From: Ursus arctos
Lineage: Eukaryota; Chordata; Mammalia; Carnivora; Ursidae
Direction: 5' to 3'
Assembly: GCF_023065955.2 (NCBI RefSeq)
Contig: NW_026622930.1
Location: 18,453,449 to 18,517,448 of the forward strand
Length of the DNA stretch: 64,000 nt
A model generated the notes under the pieces. That model made no database searches and was not told where the DNA came from. It saw only the letters and a list, made by a program, of their open reading frames with translations. Positions 11,482 through 24,560 of this stretch are shown in pieces. Both the position numbers and the translations under genes were made by a program. The number at the start of each line of letters is the position of its first letter. Position 1 is the stretch's first letter.

Positions 11482-12430
11482 AACCTTGATTTGTACACTT
11501 GGCAAATTTTTGCAGTGTTAATGCTCCCACCGTGGCTGATTTTGAGCCACCAACCCTGTATCACTGAAAGTTATCAGTTGGGCAAAGCTTTGGGGAGTTG
11601 AGAGGAGATGTATGAGTTTACCTTTCCTAATGCAGTATAATCTGGCTCCAGCACAACCCTGGGCACTGTCCTCTGGGGTGCAGCACTTATATTGAACCAG
11701 TGTGCAATGGATGATGCTGTGTCCTTAACTTCTAGAATACACAGGTCCTCAAACCAAGAGTTTGAAGTAGGATTGGGCGTTCTCACCAGCACTTTCAGAG
11801 TTTTGTTTTCAGAATTTGTACTGTTGATCCTTGTGACCATTGGCTGAATTTGAGATCCTGGTTCCTGTAGAGGAAATATTCCCATAGATAAAAATCACTC
11901 CCTGATCATTTTGGTCTCCTCGTGTCAGCACAGTGGCAGGAAAACAGAAGTGGGTAATGATCCCTGGGTTAATCTGAAACTCATGAGATCCACTGTTCAT
12001 CTATTATTGCTTCAATGCCCAGTAATAACTAAACCATCAGTTGTAATAATCACAATCTGACAAGAGCAACGCAACCAAAGACTTGTAATGCTCGATGATG
12101 GAAGTCTGGGATGACTCCAATGAGCAAGTGGTCACTGATGGAGGAGTGAGAGGATGAATATCAACTATGGCTTCAAGCCAGTCTGTAACTGGGGTGGGGG
12201 CTTCTTCCATTAACGCTTCCATATGTTAATTCTTTGTGGTGAATACAGCCAGTGCTTACCTTCAAGGCTCCGTGCAACACTGGACTTAATGGAAGGCAAA
12301 AATAGAATCAACAGGGATAAGGGATAGACTCTTGGACACGTCTCCCTTGCATTCTCCCAGGTCACCTTGTACTCGTTTAACTGCTGCTGCAACCAGCCAA
12401 CGGCACACCTTCTAAATGATACTCTTTCGG
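10600..12430 (-). other. unassigned decayed segment with fragmentary minus-strand frames
   Basis: Less AT-rich than its surroundings, with a chain of minus-strand open frames (12392-12210, 12222-12037, 12000-11809, 11885-11574, 11416-11141, 11040-10855, 10832-10608) that switch between all three frames. The 11416-11141 frame contains a C-x2-C-x4-H string (CLFCHEKGH), but the fourth zinc ligand of a retroviral CCHC knuckle is absent. It could be an old retroviral interior, a processed pseudogene or chance. I do not recognise the protein, so no function is given. Confidence 0.3.
11448..11483. repeat. (AAAT)n microsatellite
   Basis: About nine ATAA units. It resembles a SINE/L1 A-tail, but no SINE or L1 body lies directly on either side, so its origin is unclear. 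Confidence 0.9.
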
Positions 12431-14942
12431 TTGAAGTAATCTCATTTACTTACTAAATATCTGTGCGTTTTTATTAGTGAAAAACAACAACACAAGGAGT
12501 TGGGAAAAAAGTAAATAAATCCTCCTTTGGGTCGTCTCATCTGCATCATCTTCCTTAGTAACTCTTTCCATCTTGCCCTCTGTCCAAAGTACCCTTGATA
12601 AGCAAATTTTAAAATATCAAAACTGATTTTTGAAAAGCTGTTTCCAGAAAGATTTTGTGTTACTGATGATCGCTTTATAATAAACCTAAATTTTATTTCT
12701 CAATTCTTACCATCATCATCAATTATCATGTACCCTCTTCTCTATTTTCCTAAATGCAAGATGTCTACTGCAATGTGTTTTAGAAATGAGAAATTACAGT
12801 ATGTGAGTCATACCTTCAGAGCACTTACTTCATTTGTGAAGCACACCTAATTCCGATAACAATAACAAATCATGTCACTACTAAATTGTAGAGCGATTGG
12901 TGTTTGATGGTAAAAAGGGGCAGAGAAATTAAGATGGCATACCAGCTAAAAATGGAAAATCAGATTACCAGAGATCAGGACAAATAAGTGAGTACAGGGA
13001 GTAGATGGACTAAAAGGAGACAAAACAAGAGGATATCATTTTGAGGTTATGGAAAATTAGAATGGTCAGGTAAGGGGGTCTGTATTGTGATGCATAGTAA
13101 CATGTAGTCAGAAGATTTTAGAATTAATGCCCTAGGTAATTGGCATCTGTCATAGATTTTTTGTGACTAGGGAGCAATATGAGGGACACCGTGTTCAGTA
13201 ATAATAGTCTGATAGTCTGAGGGAGTAAGAGGTTAAATCAATGTAGGTCAGCAAGAAAGCTGTTGGAGATAAGCTCAGGCTGAAAAAATGCAGAAACAAA
13301 CCAAAATTCAAATACATTTTTCATCCAGTTATTTAAACCAGCTTGAGAGTCTTCAAACAGAGCAGATAGTTTCTTATTGACATTCTACTAGTTATCTTGT
13401 TAAGGTATCTATTATTGGTACCTTATTTTAATCTTATGGTGACATTTTTCTCTGAGAAATACTAAAATTGTATTCTGTATATCCAGACTCTTTATTCCCT
13501 ACTTAGGATTTGTTGTCCTGGGTAGCTTAAAAATTTGAGATAAAGCACATGTTCCCCCTTTTTCACGAAAACAAAAAGATGAAGAACTTTAAAAGGAGAG
13601 TTCCTTCATTGCAGCGACAAGCTTAAAATGTACAGAAGTAAGAAGGTTTCAATGTGTGGAAGATTTCTAGGTAGATATTGACAATACTGTGCATGGCAGG
13701 AGGACTTTCATAAGCTGCAAAGTATTTATACTGATTCTCATGCTGTTCTCTGAAGACTGGTTTCTTAGCACGCAGAGGTGTTTATAATAAATGCCAAGTG
13801 CAAGTTGACATACACGTTCAAAAGGAGACTACAGTGTTCCTTTGGCTTTTGAGCCCGGGCAGCATGTCTCAAAGACTACTCTCAAGTACTTTTTTCATCT
13901 TGTCTTTGGTGTTCCAAAGGAAGGGCTCAGTAGGAGAGAAGGATTAAGTGGATTAACTTGTTTATTTCAAACAACAAACTCAGAATTTTGATGGGCTGTT
14001 CCATGCACTAGGCAGATGAGTTGGAATGATTCTTGTCCACACTTGGTAGCCAGACTCAAAGGATGTGGCCAATGTCAATTCCTGTCTTGCCTGCCAGGGA
14101 CGCTTTAATGTCTGCGGTAGTACACTGGTGTCATATTCCGAGGACCACCCAGGCAAAAAGCCTTCAGTTAACTGCTGAAGACTTAGCCTCCTCATTAAAA
14201 TGCAAAGGATGGCCTCAGAATTTGCCATACAGCTAAATAACAAATAAAATGTTCCAACAAAATAAAAAAACAATTAAAACATCTCCATGAAAACAATAAA
14301 CTAAACTAAAATATTTTACCTGGTTGTTTTAAAGTTGATGTTAGCTACCAACCGAACTCTTCAGGAAAGAGAGGGCTTGGTAGCCATCTTTTACCAATCA
14401 TAGTGTCTTTATTTAATTAACAGAGACATATCTTCAAAAGGAGTAATATATGTGACAGGACCCACGGGTATTAGTTCCATTTGCCTTTGGCATGTGAAAC
14501 AAAGGAAACATTTTAATTACAGAGCAGGTTTCTTCAACGACAGTGTAATGCACCTTACATGAAAAAATAAAATCCAGATGTATTAGAGAGTTGAGTATAA
14601 TAAATCATTCAACTATAAAAATATGGGCATATATGCATTAGTTAATGGGACAGAGAGAAATTTCCTACATATAATGCAAATTTAAAAAAATCAGAAAGTG
14701 TTTTTCTATTCATCAAAGAATAACCTATAAAAACAACACAAGAAAATCGAGAAACAACTGTAAAAAAATGATGGGATACAGAGTAACTGCTATCCACACA
14801 CATACACGGACACCACGTAGGTATGAATACGAATATATACTGAACCACTGCTCATAGGAGTACAAGATTAGCTTCTCGCAAGCCTCCAGTCACATCATTT
14901 TCAACAACCAGTCAATTCATAACTGTGTGTTTCTTTTTAAAG
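12431..14942. other. unique DNA, no gene seen
   Basis: About 2.5 kb with no recognised repeat or gene. At 13980-14273 there are overlapping frames on both strands (97 and 67 residues) in a slightly more GC-balanced patch, with no protein similarity that I know. Confidence 0.4.
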
Positions 14943-15160
14943 ACGCCTTATTGGGGCGCCTGAGTGGCTCAGTTGTTAAGCATCTGCCTTTGGCTCAGGT
15001 CATGATCCCAGGGTTCTGGGATTGAGCCCCGCATCAGGCTCCCTGCTCCCCTGTTCGGCTGAAGCCTGCTTCTCCCTCACCCACTCCCCCTGTTTGTGTT
15101 CCCTCTCTCGCTGTCTCTCTCTGTCAAATAAATAAAATCTTAAAAAAAAAATGCCTTATT
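14943..15160 (+). mobile_element. SINE (CAN/SINEC)
   Basis: Plus-strand copy, body 14953-15150, beginning ggggcgcctgagtggctcag and ending (AAAT)n-ATCTT-poly-A. The internal promoter boxes of the tRNA-like head are visible (tggctcagttg; ggattgagccc). 'gccttatt' is duplicated at 14945-14952 and 15153-15160. Confidence 0.96.
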
Positions 15161-15591
15161 TAATACATATTGTTGATTCATTAAGATTGAATTAATGACC
15201 AAAAAACTAACTCATGACTAAATGAAGTTTATGTAAACACGTGTACTTTCTCCAAGGCATCATAGCCTTCTTGAGCTGATCAACACCAGACCGCGCTTCA
15301 ACACTGTGCTTGGGGGCCATTTTAAACAGCACAAAGCACAAAAAGGCCAAAAGCTTTGCACTAAATAAACTGGAAAAAGGCACTTGCTTACAGTAGGAGA
15401 ACTGAAACAAGGAAGTAGAGTGTAGCCATGTTTAGCTTCAGCTGGAATGTACAAGTGGGACAACTCAAATTTTTCAATCATGAATGACTGCAAATGCTCT
15501 GTAAGTGCTGATTTTGGAATTACAAAGACATTTTAGCAAATAGGCAGATTTGCAAACATGGAATCTTCTATGATTGGGGACTGATTATATG

Positions 15592-15593
<2 letters not shown>
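15161..15593. other. unique DNA, no gene seen
   Basis: Overlapping minus-strand frames of 67 and 77 residues (15207-15493) show no recognised protein family. No repeat is identified. Confidence 0.4.

Positions 15594-15628
<35 letters not shown>
15594..15628. repeat. (TA)n microsatellite
   Basis: About seventeen TA units. It is self-complementary, so it can extrude a cruciform. Confidence 0.97.
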
Positions 15629-15631
<3 letters not shown>

Positions 15632-16097
15632 TAAGTAGGGAGAGGGGAGGTTAAGGAGAGGAGAGGGGGAAAAAAGGAACAGAATTTTAGTACTTAAAAA
15701 AATTAATATTCAGTATTGGTAAAGGTAAATCAAAGCTAACTTTCAAAATTAACCTAATTGTTTGTACCAAAAACCTTTAAAATAGCCATATTTTTGAAAG
15801 TAAACTAATTACTTATTTGAAAAAGTATAATGTATTATATTGCTATCATATCTCTCATAATATTATTATGTGTCATTATGTCATATTTTTACTCAATGTG
15901 GTTATTTAGAAACTGTTATCAGGTAAAGGGATGCATTAATTGCTACTGTATTCATAGTAGCAAAAATATTATAATAAATCTTATTATGTAAGAATGGCCA
16001 AATTATAGCATTGAATAAAGTGGAAAACTATGCTACCAATAAAAGTATATCAAGTAAAGAATCAAAATAAAACATTCTAGGGATATATGTGTATGAT
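15629..16097. other. AT-rich unique DNA
   Basis: No gene or repeat recognised. A purine-rich stretch follows the TA array (15637-15680). Confidence 0.4.
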
Positions 16098-16378
16098 TTT
16101 TGTTTTTAAGATTCTATTTATTTGTTTTAGAGAGAAAGACAGTGAGACCCAGCAAGAGAGGGTATGGGGGCGGGGGGTGGCAGGAGCAGCAGACAGAGGG
16201 AGAGAGGGAGAGAGAGGCACATGTGAGGGTGGAGCAGAGGGAGAGGAGAGAAAGTCTTAAGCGGACTCACACTGAGTGAGGAGCCCCATGTGGGCCTTGA
16301 TCTCTGGGCCCTGAGATCACAACCTGAGCCAAAACCAAGAGCCAGGTGCTTAACCTACTGCGAAGCCCAAGTGCCCCA
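16098..16378 (-). mobile_element. older SINE (CAN/SINEC) with expanded purine-rich body
   Basis: Minus-strand SINE: 'ttttaagattctatttattt' at the left and 'gcttaacctactgcgaagcc' plus 'gtgcccca' at the right. At about 280 bp it is longer than the ~200-bp young copies because the central region holds a GA-rich expansion (about 16190-16250). No clear target-site duplication, consistent with age. Confidence 0.88.
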
Positions 16379-17349
16379 ATGGCATCATTTTAATGCTAAT
16401 GATACTTGTCTTTTTCACCTTATTATTTTTTCTATAAAAATAATTGTCTCTTCTCCATTTATATATTTAGTCAATAATTTATTTATATCAGTATGGACAA
16501 ATATATGTTTATTAAATTAAATACTTTGGGTTTTATTTTACTGTTATGCTATTTATTTTGTTTCTGCAATTGCTCCAATGTTGGTCATTGGGAGTTCTGT
16601 TCGTTTGGTTCCTGTGTCCCTTTGACATACCCTCATACTTTACTTTTTAGTACTGCAAGATGTTCCAGGCTTGTCTTACATTTTAAGTGTCCCTAATAAT
16701 CAGGTGTATCTTCAAGGTGTCCTATTTCCTCCTTCTATTGGAGAACTGCTTTTAGAATTAAAATTTCAGCAGAGACATGTAATATACTTATGCTACCAAC
16801 CTACATTAACAAAAGTATCAATAAGTGCGTATGTGCCTATCCATATACACAGGTAGATGTATAGATAGATAGATATGATATATATGCTGTGAATAAGATT
16901 ATATTATTTTCAGTTTACCTTAAATTCTTAGGAGGTTAAGACTGGTAATATGATTAACAGTGCATCAGTATGGTTTTAGTCTTTTTAAAGTTTTACGTCA
17001 GTAAGATTTACAAATCCTTAGGCTACCAAAAGGGAGATAATTGCAGAAGGCATATTCTTCATAACTTAATCTACACAATATGTTACGTTTCAAAAAATAT
17101 GTCTACTTAACTTCTTTAATCATTCAGTACATTGGTTGTAAGGGCTTATTCTGTACTTATTAATTTAGACGCAAAGATCAATAAGATAGTTTTCATAACT
17201 TCACGTGTCCTATGGAAAGAGTCATTGTTTATCCTTTTTTGACAAGAAATATTATAGGTTATATCTAGTAATGAAAATAATAGTATGACATATTGTATTA
17301 TATTTATTATATGTGGATATTAATTATGTAATTAATAGGTTGTGAATAG
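16379..17349. other. AT-rich unique DNA
   Basis: Three overlapping plus-strand frames of 61-76 residues (16290-16856) lack protein signatures. A short (ATAG)n run lies near 16858-16874. Confidence 0.4.
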
Positions 17350-17460
17350 GAGATACTGGCTGGCTCAGTTAGCTCAGATCATGTGACTCTTGATCTTGGG
17401 GTTGTGAGTTCAAGCCCCATGTTGGGTGTAGAGATTACTTTAAAAAGTCTTTAAAAAATA
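17350..17460 (+). mobile_element. old tRNA-derived SINE relic
   Basis: Plus-strand relic with 'ctggctggctcagtt', 'tgactcttgatcttggggtt', 'gtgagttcaagccccatgtt' and an A-rich end 'aaaagtctttaaaaaata'. The B-box region is well preserved. The first part is shortened by a deletion. No duplication found. Confidence 0.8.
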
Positions 17461-17879
17461 TGTTGTGTATAAAATAAATTTATTATTAATATTACTATTA
17501 AGCAGTATCTGAAGTGTTCATCATGTATTTCTCAAAGGAGCAGGCCTTTTAACACTAGCTTAAGAAATAAAATTGGGAGAAACCTGTAGTTGATAGCCAC
17601 AAGATTACAAGTCCATACTTGCCTAGGAAAATGAGGATCTGCTCATGAAAATTAGATAATTAAGTAACTGATAGCATGGGTTTGATGCCACTTTTTGTAT
17701 ATAGCTATAAATGCATATTTTCAATAGTTGTGTGGATACACTGTAAGCTCAACTTGAGCATAATAGCTAATATAACACTTTTAAAGAAGTATTTTCAGTA
17801 CAAATACTAGGGGAAAACATGAAGAATAATTAAACAGATAGAAAAAAAGTATAGTGATTTATTTCTTCTTCCTAACTTC
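17461..17879. other. AT-rich unique DNA
   Basis: Nothing recognised. Confidence 0.4.
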
Positions 17880-18180
17880 ATCAAAATTTATTTACATACA
17901 GTAATGCAAGCATATTTTTATTAGAAATTTATGCATTCATGTAAATGTAACCATAATCAAGGTATAAAGCATTTCCATTATCCACAAAATATCTCTTCTG
18001 CCTCATTTTGAGGCAATGCTCTACCTACCCGCCCACACTCCAGTCATTGATGTTCTCTGCCACGAAAAAGCAGATTTGCCTTTTTTAGAATTTCATATAA
18101 ATGGAATCATACAGTATATGTATTGTATTTTGACATTTCCACTGAAATGTTTGACTCTTACACTCATTTTATCTTTCACT
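17880..18180 (-). repeat. old L1 3' end fragment (L1M-type)
   Basis: Contains 'atttcatataaatggaatca' followed by 'tacagtat', the hallmark of old L1 3'UTRs read in antisense, preceded by AT-rich sequence of matching layout. Edges are approximate. Confidence 0.55.
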
Positions 18181-20900
18181 TTTATCGCCTAAGTACATCT
18201 GGCTTTATCTTCAATAGTAACCTTCTTCTGAAAACACTCGGATCATAACTTATCATTATAACCTGAAATATTTGTAATACACAATGATAAATTTGCAAGG
18301 TAGTCTTGTTTTTCTAGGCATTTAAAACACAATTATTTGTGATCTCCTTAATCTTGTTTTTATATTCAATGCAATGTTTCTTCCTAGCTTTCATTCTTAG
18401 TTCAGATCCCTAGTTAGGCTAATCTGAATCTGTTCCCCAAACACATTTTTTGCATTTAAGGCTGAAGAGGGTACTTTGGAGATGATATTAGATTTCTCTG
18501 TCTCCAGAATTAAGAGTCACTGTATACCACAAAGTCCAAATATGCTTCCTGGTGGTGTTAGTTTCACATTAAGAGATGACCTTACTTAGGAGGCAGTCTC
18601 CTTAGGTCCAAGCAATTTCAGAGAAAAAAGCCATGGGAACTACCATCGCAACAAAACTGAAAATGCCTACTTACAAAAAAGCAGTGATATTATGTCACTA
18701 GATAGCACACACACATAATATTAGGAAACCAGAAATGTAGATAAAAAGAGAAAACACAAATTAAGATTTTATGTATAGATGAGTCTTACTCTCAGACAAA
18801 TTAAAAACTGTGGGCCAAATTAACCTCTTATGGGGAGGTTTTTCCCAGTTAAATTAAAATATAATAATTGTATTCAGGATAATCAGCACAGACTGACGTG
18901 TATCCTGTAAGACTAAAACCAAGATTTTCATCTATACTTCTCTTGCAACTTAGCATGCTCATAGGGAGCTGGCATTCCCCTCTGCTTCTCCAAGTTCTCA
19001 AGTCTTTGTTTGGCAAATCTTCAAGTACGGCTCTTCTGTCCAACGTGACTTTGATTAGGTTGTAATACAGTCTAATTTGGGATTAAGTTAGCATACTCAT
19101 TTGTCTCTTGCATTAAGCTATGTCTTCCTACTTAGCCTTTATTGGTAATAATGGGCATATTTTGGTTCATCTGCTCTTCATTTCTCAATTCATTCAGAAA
19201 TTGGCCAGGATCTTTTGGCATTTCAACATCTCTAAGGCCAAAGAAGTGTCTCCAAGGGATAATTTTCAAAGCAAAGAGAAGAGATTTCTCTGGTGAGAAT
19301 AGAAATGATTTCTCCAAGTTGGAGGGAAAGAAAAGAAGATATTTAATGAAAGATATCACCATGGTTGAGACTCAGTCAGGCTAGATGTTCCCAGGAACGT
19401 TCAAGGCATCCCAGAGCAAAAACGGAGAGGGGATTAATGTTTTACTTACTTCTAGTATTGGAGAACAGGGAGGTAACAAGATTATAGAAATGGAATAAAT
19501 GCCTGGTGTGACTAGAAAGATAGGATCATTCCCAGCCTTGCAGAAACCTTTGTGCCCCAGCCCAGCACAGATGCATTAGAGAGACCCAACTGCCCTTTTT
19601 AAAAATGTTAAGGATTCAGTAGAAAGAGTTATCAGAGCTGAGGGGGCCAAACAGCTAGAAAGAAGCCGTGGTTCACTTGGGGGTCATTATGCATTCAGAT
19701 CAAAGACCACATGGGACAAGACAAGTTCTGGGGACTACCTGGATGGACAGGTTACCAAGAATCACACTGAAAAACACTCTGCCTCCTGCAGCATCCCAAA
19801 TCCATGAAAGCTCCTGGAATTTAAACAGCGTTCTTGACAAATGTGGGATATACTGTAGTTTTTTGAAATGGATGAAAATAAATGTATGATTTATGATTAA
19901 GGGCTTAATATGGAAATTAAATTAAGGGAAATAAAGGGTTTTTTTTCCCTATACACCTGAATTTTGTGGAAATAAATTCAAACCATTCTAGAAATATAAA
20001 ATGAGCTTATTTCTATTCTTTAAAGCCTTACAGTACAATTTACTTTTCCATATAACTTCACAGAAATGGCCACTATGACCTTCTCCCTTTCCTTCCTACC
20101 AAAGTCTTCTCTTTTGGAGACAATCATATTTCTCTCAATTGTTCCTTATGAGGCATGGTTTTGCAATCTCTCCATTACTTTTTTCTAAATGTATTCGTTT
20201 ATATTCATTTTAAGAAAACCCTGAATCTCATAATAATCCAATCTGTTCTAATAAATAAGGGTAACATGGGACCAGAATTTATTTTGTTTTAAGCACTATA
20301 CTTAGAGCATGTGTAAAATCTAAGATTAATTACCTTGGTTGCCACACTCCACTATGGATTCCCATTGATTTTATCATCAGCTAATACCCTTAGGTCTTCT
20401 CCCCCATAGGCTGTTAATAAATAATCCTGTACTCATGAAGATCTTCATTTTAAAAATAGCAGACAGGAGTTTATATTTATCACTATTAACATCTATTCTC
20501 TTAGACATTAATCCATGTATATATATAGTTCCTTTGAACTGGCTAAATTAATAATTTGGTAATAATATGCTTCATCAGTGCCTCAGTAAGTGTATAACCA
20601 TTTATTCCAAAAGGCAGCTAGTTGGAAAGAACTTGAAAGGAGGATGGGATTGAATATGAAATTAAACAAAGGATTGACTTTTTGTTGCTCTTGCTGCCTT
20701 TGCCATGGTTTTCAGTTCTGTTGTTAGTACGAGGTAGGAGTACGTGGAACAGATGACTTACAAAACCTTTGCTTCACTAAAGTACTATACCAACCAAGTA
20801 AGGACATAATGGTATACTTTTTCATCATTGCCTAATGTAAACCCTTACAGGAAGAGAGCGTTGTAGAGCTGCACATGCCTTTGGTACAGCAAAGTGGGTG
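18181..20900. other. unique DNA, no gene seen
   Basis: About 2.7 kb without recognised repeats. Overlapping frames on opposite strands at 19132-19384 (76 and 80 residues), a 64-residue minus frame at 18849-19043 and a 73-residue plus frame at 19668-19889 have no recognisable similarity. Confidence 0.4.
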
Positions 20901-20915
20901 GTGGGGGGGGGGGGG
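20894..20915 (+). repeat. G-rich tract with 13-G homopolymer
   Basis: A run of G's interrupted by T's leading into thirteen consecutive G's (20903-20915). It has potential to form a G-quadruplex, and is error-prone in sequencing. Confidence 0.85.
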
Positions 20916-22949
20916 ACAGAAGTTTGGATTTATTAAAACTTCTGCACAGAACGAAGAGCTATTTAGTAAAAGATACACCTCTAAAAATGTTTTGACTTGT
21001 AATAGAGTATGTTTTCAATAACTTTGTTGAGCTTTCTGGTTCTATAAAGACTAAATCAAATGGCTTTTTTACCCTATAGTATCTAAGGACAATTTTAATG
21101 TTCACCACTAGCTTTATCTTCTTCAGGATAAATATTTGCTATTTCTTAAATTTTACTCTTTGAGAGATCATTTCTACATCATTCAGTCTTCCGATTGCCT
21201 TTTCTGGATGTCCTCCAGTTGGTGATTACTCAACTCCAAAATATGGAGAAGTGAAATACTTAATATATTTTGAAAGCAGAAGATTAAGTACTCAACGTGT
21301 AAATTTTTGAAAAATAAAAGCAGGCTAGTACAGCACATATCAGTAATAGATTTAACTCTTGTTGTGTAAAATGTAGACTTTTATTGCATATTTTGTATTC
21401 AAATTGCCCGAATTAGAGTTTCAAATCATAATGTTACACATTCACCTCAACATTCTCCTCCTAAAGATGGAAGACAAGGCTTGAATGAAACACACTAAAG
21501 TAAAATTAAAAACCTGGAACAAATAACTATGCTGGGAAATAGATGCCCAATCTGTGGCAGACTTTGCCCATCCAAGTTTGGCCTTATTTGCAACCTCCAT
21601 GTCTGTAAAATGGCATTTTCATGAATGACATCAATGGAATATATTGAGAGATTTTTCTAATGAAAGACAAACAAATATGACAACAGTGGTTAAATATCTC
21701 TAAGACAGCTTTCAGATCTCTAAGAACATAGTAGAACTTTTCTAAAACTCAGTCTGCCATATGGCCAAGTTTGCTTGCTTTATTTCTAGGAAAACAAAAC
21801 AAAACCCTATGATCATATATGGTTATAAATTATTAGAGATATGCTATGGTTATAAGAGCACTAAGTCACATATTTATTAATAACAGGGAACATGCATGGT
21901 TCACAAGAGCATAAGATCAAAATGGGAGCCATGAAAGTTCTAAACTATGAAAATGTTTAGAATTTCAATACAGCTATTTACTGGCCACAACCTTTTCTCC
22001 ATTCCTTCAGCCTACTAATCCAAGATTAATTACCTATTTAATACTTGTATTCATTCTCAAAATGCTTCCCCAGATGCTTTATGAATGATCTTTTCTAATA
22101 TAGCTTCAAGTAGTAACTCCCTACAGTTCCTTTCCCACATCTCAGAGATGGATCCATTTTCAACACAAAACAAACAATTCCTCCTCCCTCAGGAAACTTC
22201 TCCACTCTTAATATTAATCTACATTGCTTCAACTTTTTGGAGGTTAATCTAGCTATATCTATTAAAATTTAAACTCATTATTTTTTGTGCAGAAATTTTA
22301 TTTCTATGTTATATTTACATAAATTATAATTATATGTACGCTTGGAATGACAGTGTGAGGAGATCCATAGACACATTCCATAGTGAAACAACCACAAGTG
22401 AAAATTATTCAAAAAACAATGTTCAAATGTCTCTGAAAATTGTCCTAAAGGCATACAGCAAATGAAGAAGCATTTGTTTAAGAACACTGTTTAAATCTCA
22501 GTAGAAATAGCAAATCTGTGGCACTGGAGCCATGTCCCACTCTCTCCCGACCACCCAACTCAGACTGATAGAAGTTCTAATCTGGCCAGGTATAGCGAGA
22601 AGACTGGCCTCATTCTCCTCTCAGCTCCAATCATGGGATATGGATTCTCACTGAGAGGGGCACAGTCAGGATTTCAGTATCATTCGATAAGTATATTAAG
22701 GATCATTTACTTAAACTCTGAGTTGAAGAAGATACATCCTGATGAAAGCAGCTGAGAAGTGAGACGCTCCCTTCCACCACTCAGGGTTAGCGGTCCTACC
22801 TCAGGCATAAGAGTTTGAGAATACCGTGACCCAGCTTCCCTCATGCTAGTTTGCTCACAGGGCAGATGTGTTATGCAGGGAGAAATAAGATGAGAAAACC
22901 AGAGGAAACCAAGAACAGAGAACTCCAAAGCTTTCCCCCAAAAAGATTT
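20916..22949. other. unique DNA, no gene seen
   Basis: About 2 kb with no gene or named repeat. The part just left of the next L1 (about 22500-22940) is less AT-rich and might be an older portion of that element, but I cannot align it. Confidence 0.35.
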
Positions 22950-23622
22950 TTAGAATTCAATAATAAAATGACAACGCAATTTTAAAAGATGGTCAAAGGA
23001 TCTCAATAGACATATATCCAAATAAGACATATAAATGGCCAATAAGGATATGAAAAAAATGTTTACGATCATTAGCCATCAGGAAGATGTAAACTAAAAC
23101 CACAATATATACATATACATATTTGCCTACACAAAACATGATTGTGTATAGCAACATTATTCAAAGCCACAAAGTAGACAAAACTCAAATGTCCGTCAAC
23201 TACTGAATACATTAATAAAAATTGGCATATCCATTCAATGGAATATTATCCAGCCACAAAAGTAAATTAGGTACTGATACATGTACCTCATAGATGAATC
23301 TTTTAAAATGTTATGCAAAATAGAAGAGGGTAATTATAAAAGACCACATAATGCATGATTACATTTATATAGCATGTCCAGTTTAGACAATACTATAGTA
23401 ATAGAAAATAGATTAGTATTGGCCCAGGACTAGGGAAGTTGGACAGGGAATGGGAAGTGACTGCTAATAGATGTAGAGTATCTTTTTGAAGAGACATAAA
23501 TATTCTAAAATTGATTGCAGTGATGGTTGAACAAGTCTGTGAATATCCTAAGCATAATGAATTGTACTTTAAAAAGGTAAATTTTATGATATCTGAATTA
23601 TATATCAACAAAGCTGTTATAA
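22950..23622 (+). mobile_element. old L1 (L1M-type) 3' end
   Basis: Plus-strand fragment starting with the end of ORF2 in nucleotide form ('aaatggccaataaggatatg', then 'gtaaactaaaaccacaat') and continuing into an L1M 3'UTR ('ccattcaatggaatattat', 'aattgtactttaaaaagg'). There is an internal deletion after about 23110. No intact frame. Confidence 0.82.
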
Positions 23623-23682
23623 AATTATACACACAGAGATGTATACATTTGGTATCCATAATAAATAAGTGCCTGGGTTGGT

Positions 23683-23909
23683 TAAAATGTTATAATTTTT
23701 TTTTAAGATTTTATTTATTTATTTGACAGTAAGAGAGACAGCCAGTGAGAGAGGGAACACAAGCAGGAGGAGTGGGAGAGGAAGAAGCAGGCTCCCAGCG
23801 GAGGAGCCCGATTCGGGGCTTGATCCCATAACGCCGGGATCACGCCCTGAGCCGAAGGCAGACACTTAATGACTGAGCCACCCAGGCGCCCCAAAATGCT
23901 ATAAAATTT
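23683..23909 (-). mobile_element. SINE (CAN/SINEC, young type)
   Basis: Minus-strand copy, body about 23696-23892. Imperfect duplication: aaaatgttataattttt at left, aaaatgctataaaattttt at right. The head 'caggcgcccc' is intact. Confidence 0.95.
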
Positions 23910-24330
23910 TTAATATAAACAAGTACTGTGCATCTGTTTTGAAAAGGAATGCATCTGAATGTATTGACATGAATAGAAACCCAAAATACCTTGCTTAGGA
24001 TTTTCTTTAGGCATGTTTCAAATGATTATAGTGTAACAGTATTTCTGTCAAGAAATTGTGTGTCCACTGTATCCATTGCTGAATGCTATATGAATTGAAA
24101 AAATATCCAGAAAAATATATTCTAAAATATTAACAGAGTTAAGTTCAAGGAAGTGAGGTATAGGGAAATATCTAAATATTCATAGAGTTACTAGGACAAT
24201 AACTGATCAATAAATATTTTTGAGCAAATAAGTAATCAAAGTCTGAAAGAATAATAGCTTGGATTATTAGATCTGACTCATGGAAATAGATACAATTTGT
24301 GTGCTGGAAGTAGAGGAAAAAGCTATGACA
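23910..24330. other. AT-rich unique DNA
   Basis: Nothing recognised. Confidence 0.4.
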
Positions 24331-24510
24331 CCCATTCCCTTTTACGATGTGTCTGATACCGTGCTAGGTACTTTTCCTAAGTGATTTGTTGAATTATTTC
24401 AGTTAACTCTATAGGACTACTCATATTTTACACATTAGAAAACTGAGGCTCACAGTCAGGGATGTTGAATAATTTCTCAACATAATGAACTACTTAGTTA
24501 TTAGCTTACA
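24331..24510. repeat. MIR3/L2-like relic
   Basis: Includes 'acattagaaaactgaggctc' then 'acagtcaggg', where the common ancient repeat has a phrase of the form '…gatgaggaaactgaggctcagag'. Flanking words ('gtgctaggtactt') fit too. Old and short. Confidence 0.45.
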
Positions 24511-24560
24511 CCTGATTCTAAGGTTTATAAAATGAGATAATAATGAGTATTTTTTGACCA

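Noticed and set aside
14953..15150. tRNA gene signal at SINE heads (A and B boxes)
   Set aside because: The tRNA-like head is the 5' part of the SINE. It cannot fold as a full tRNA and is repeated across the window.
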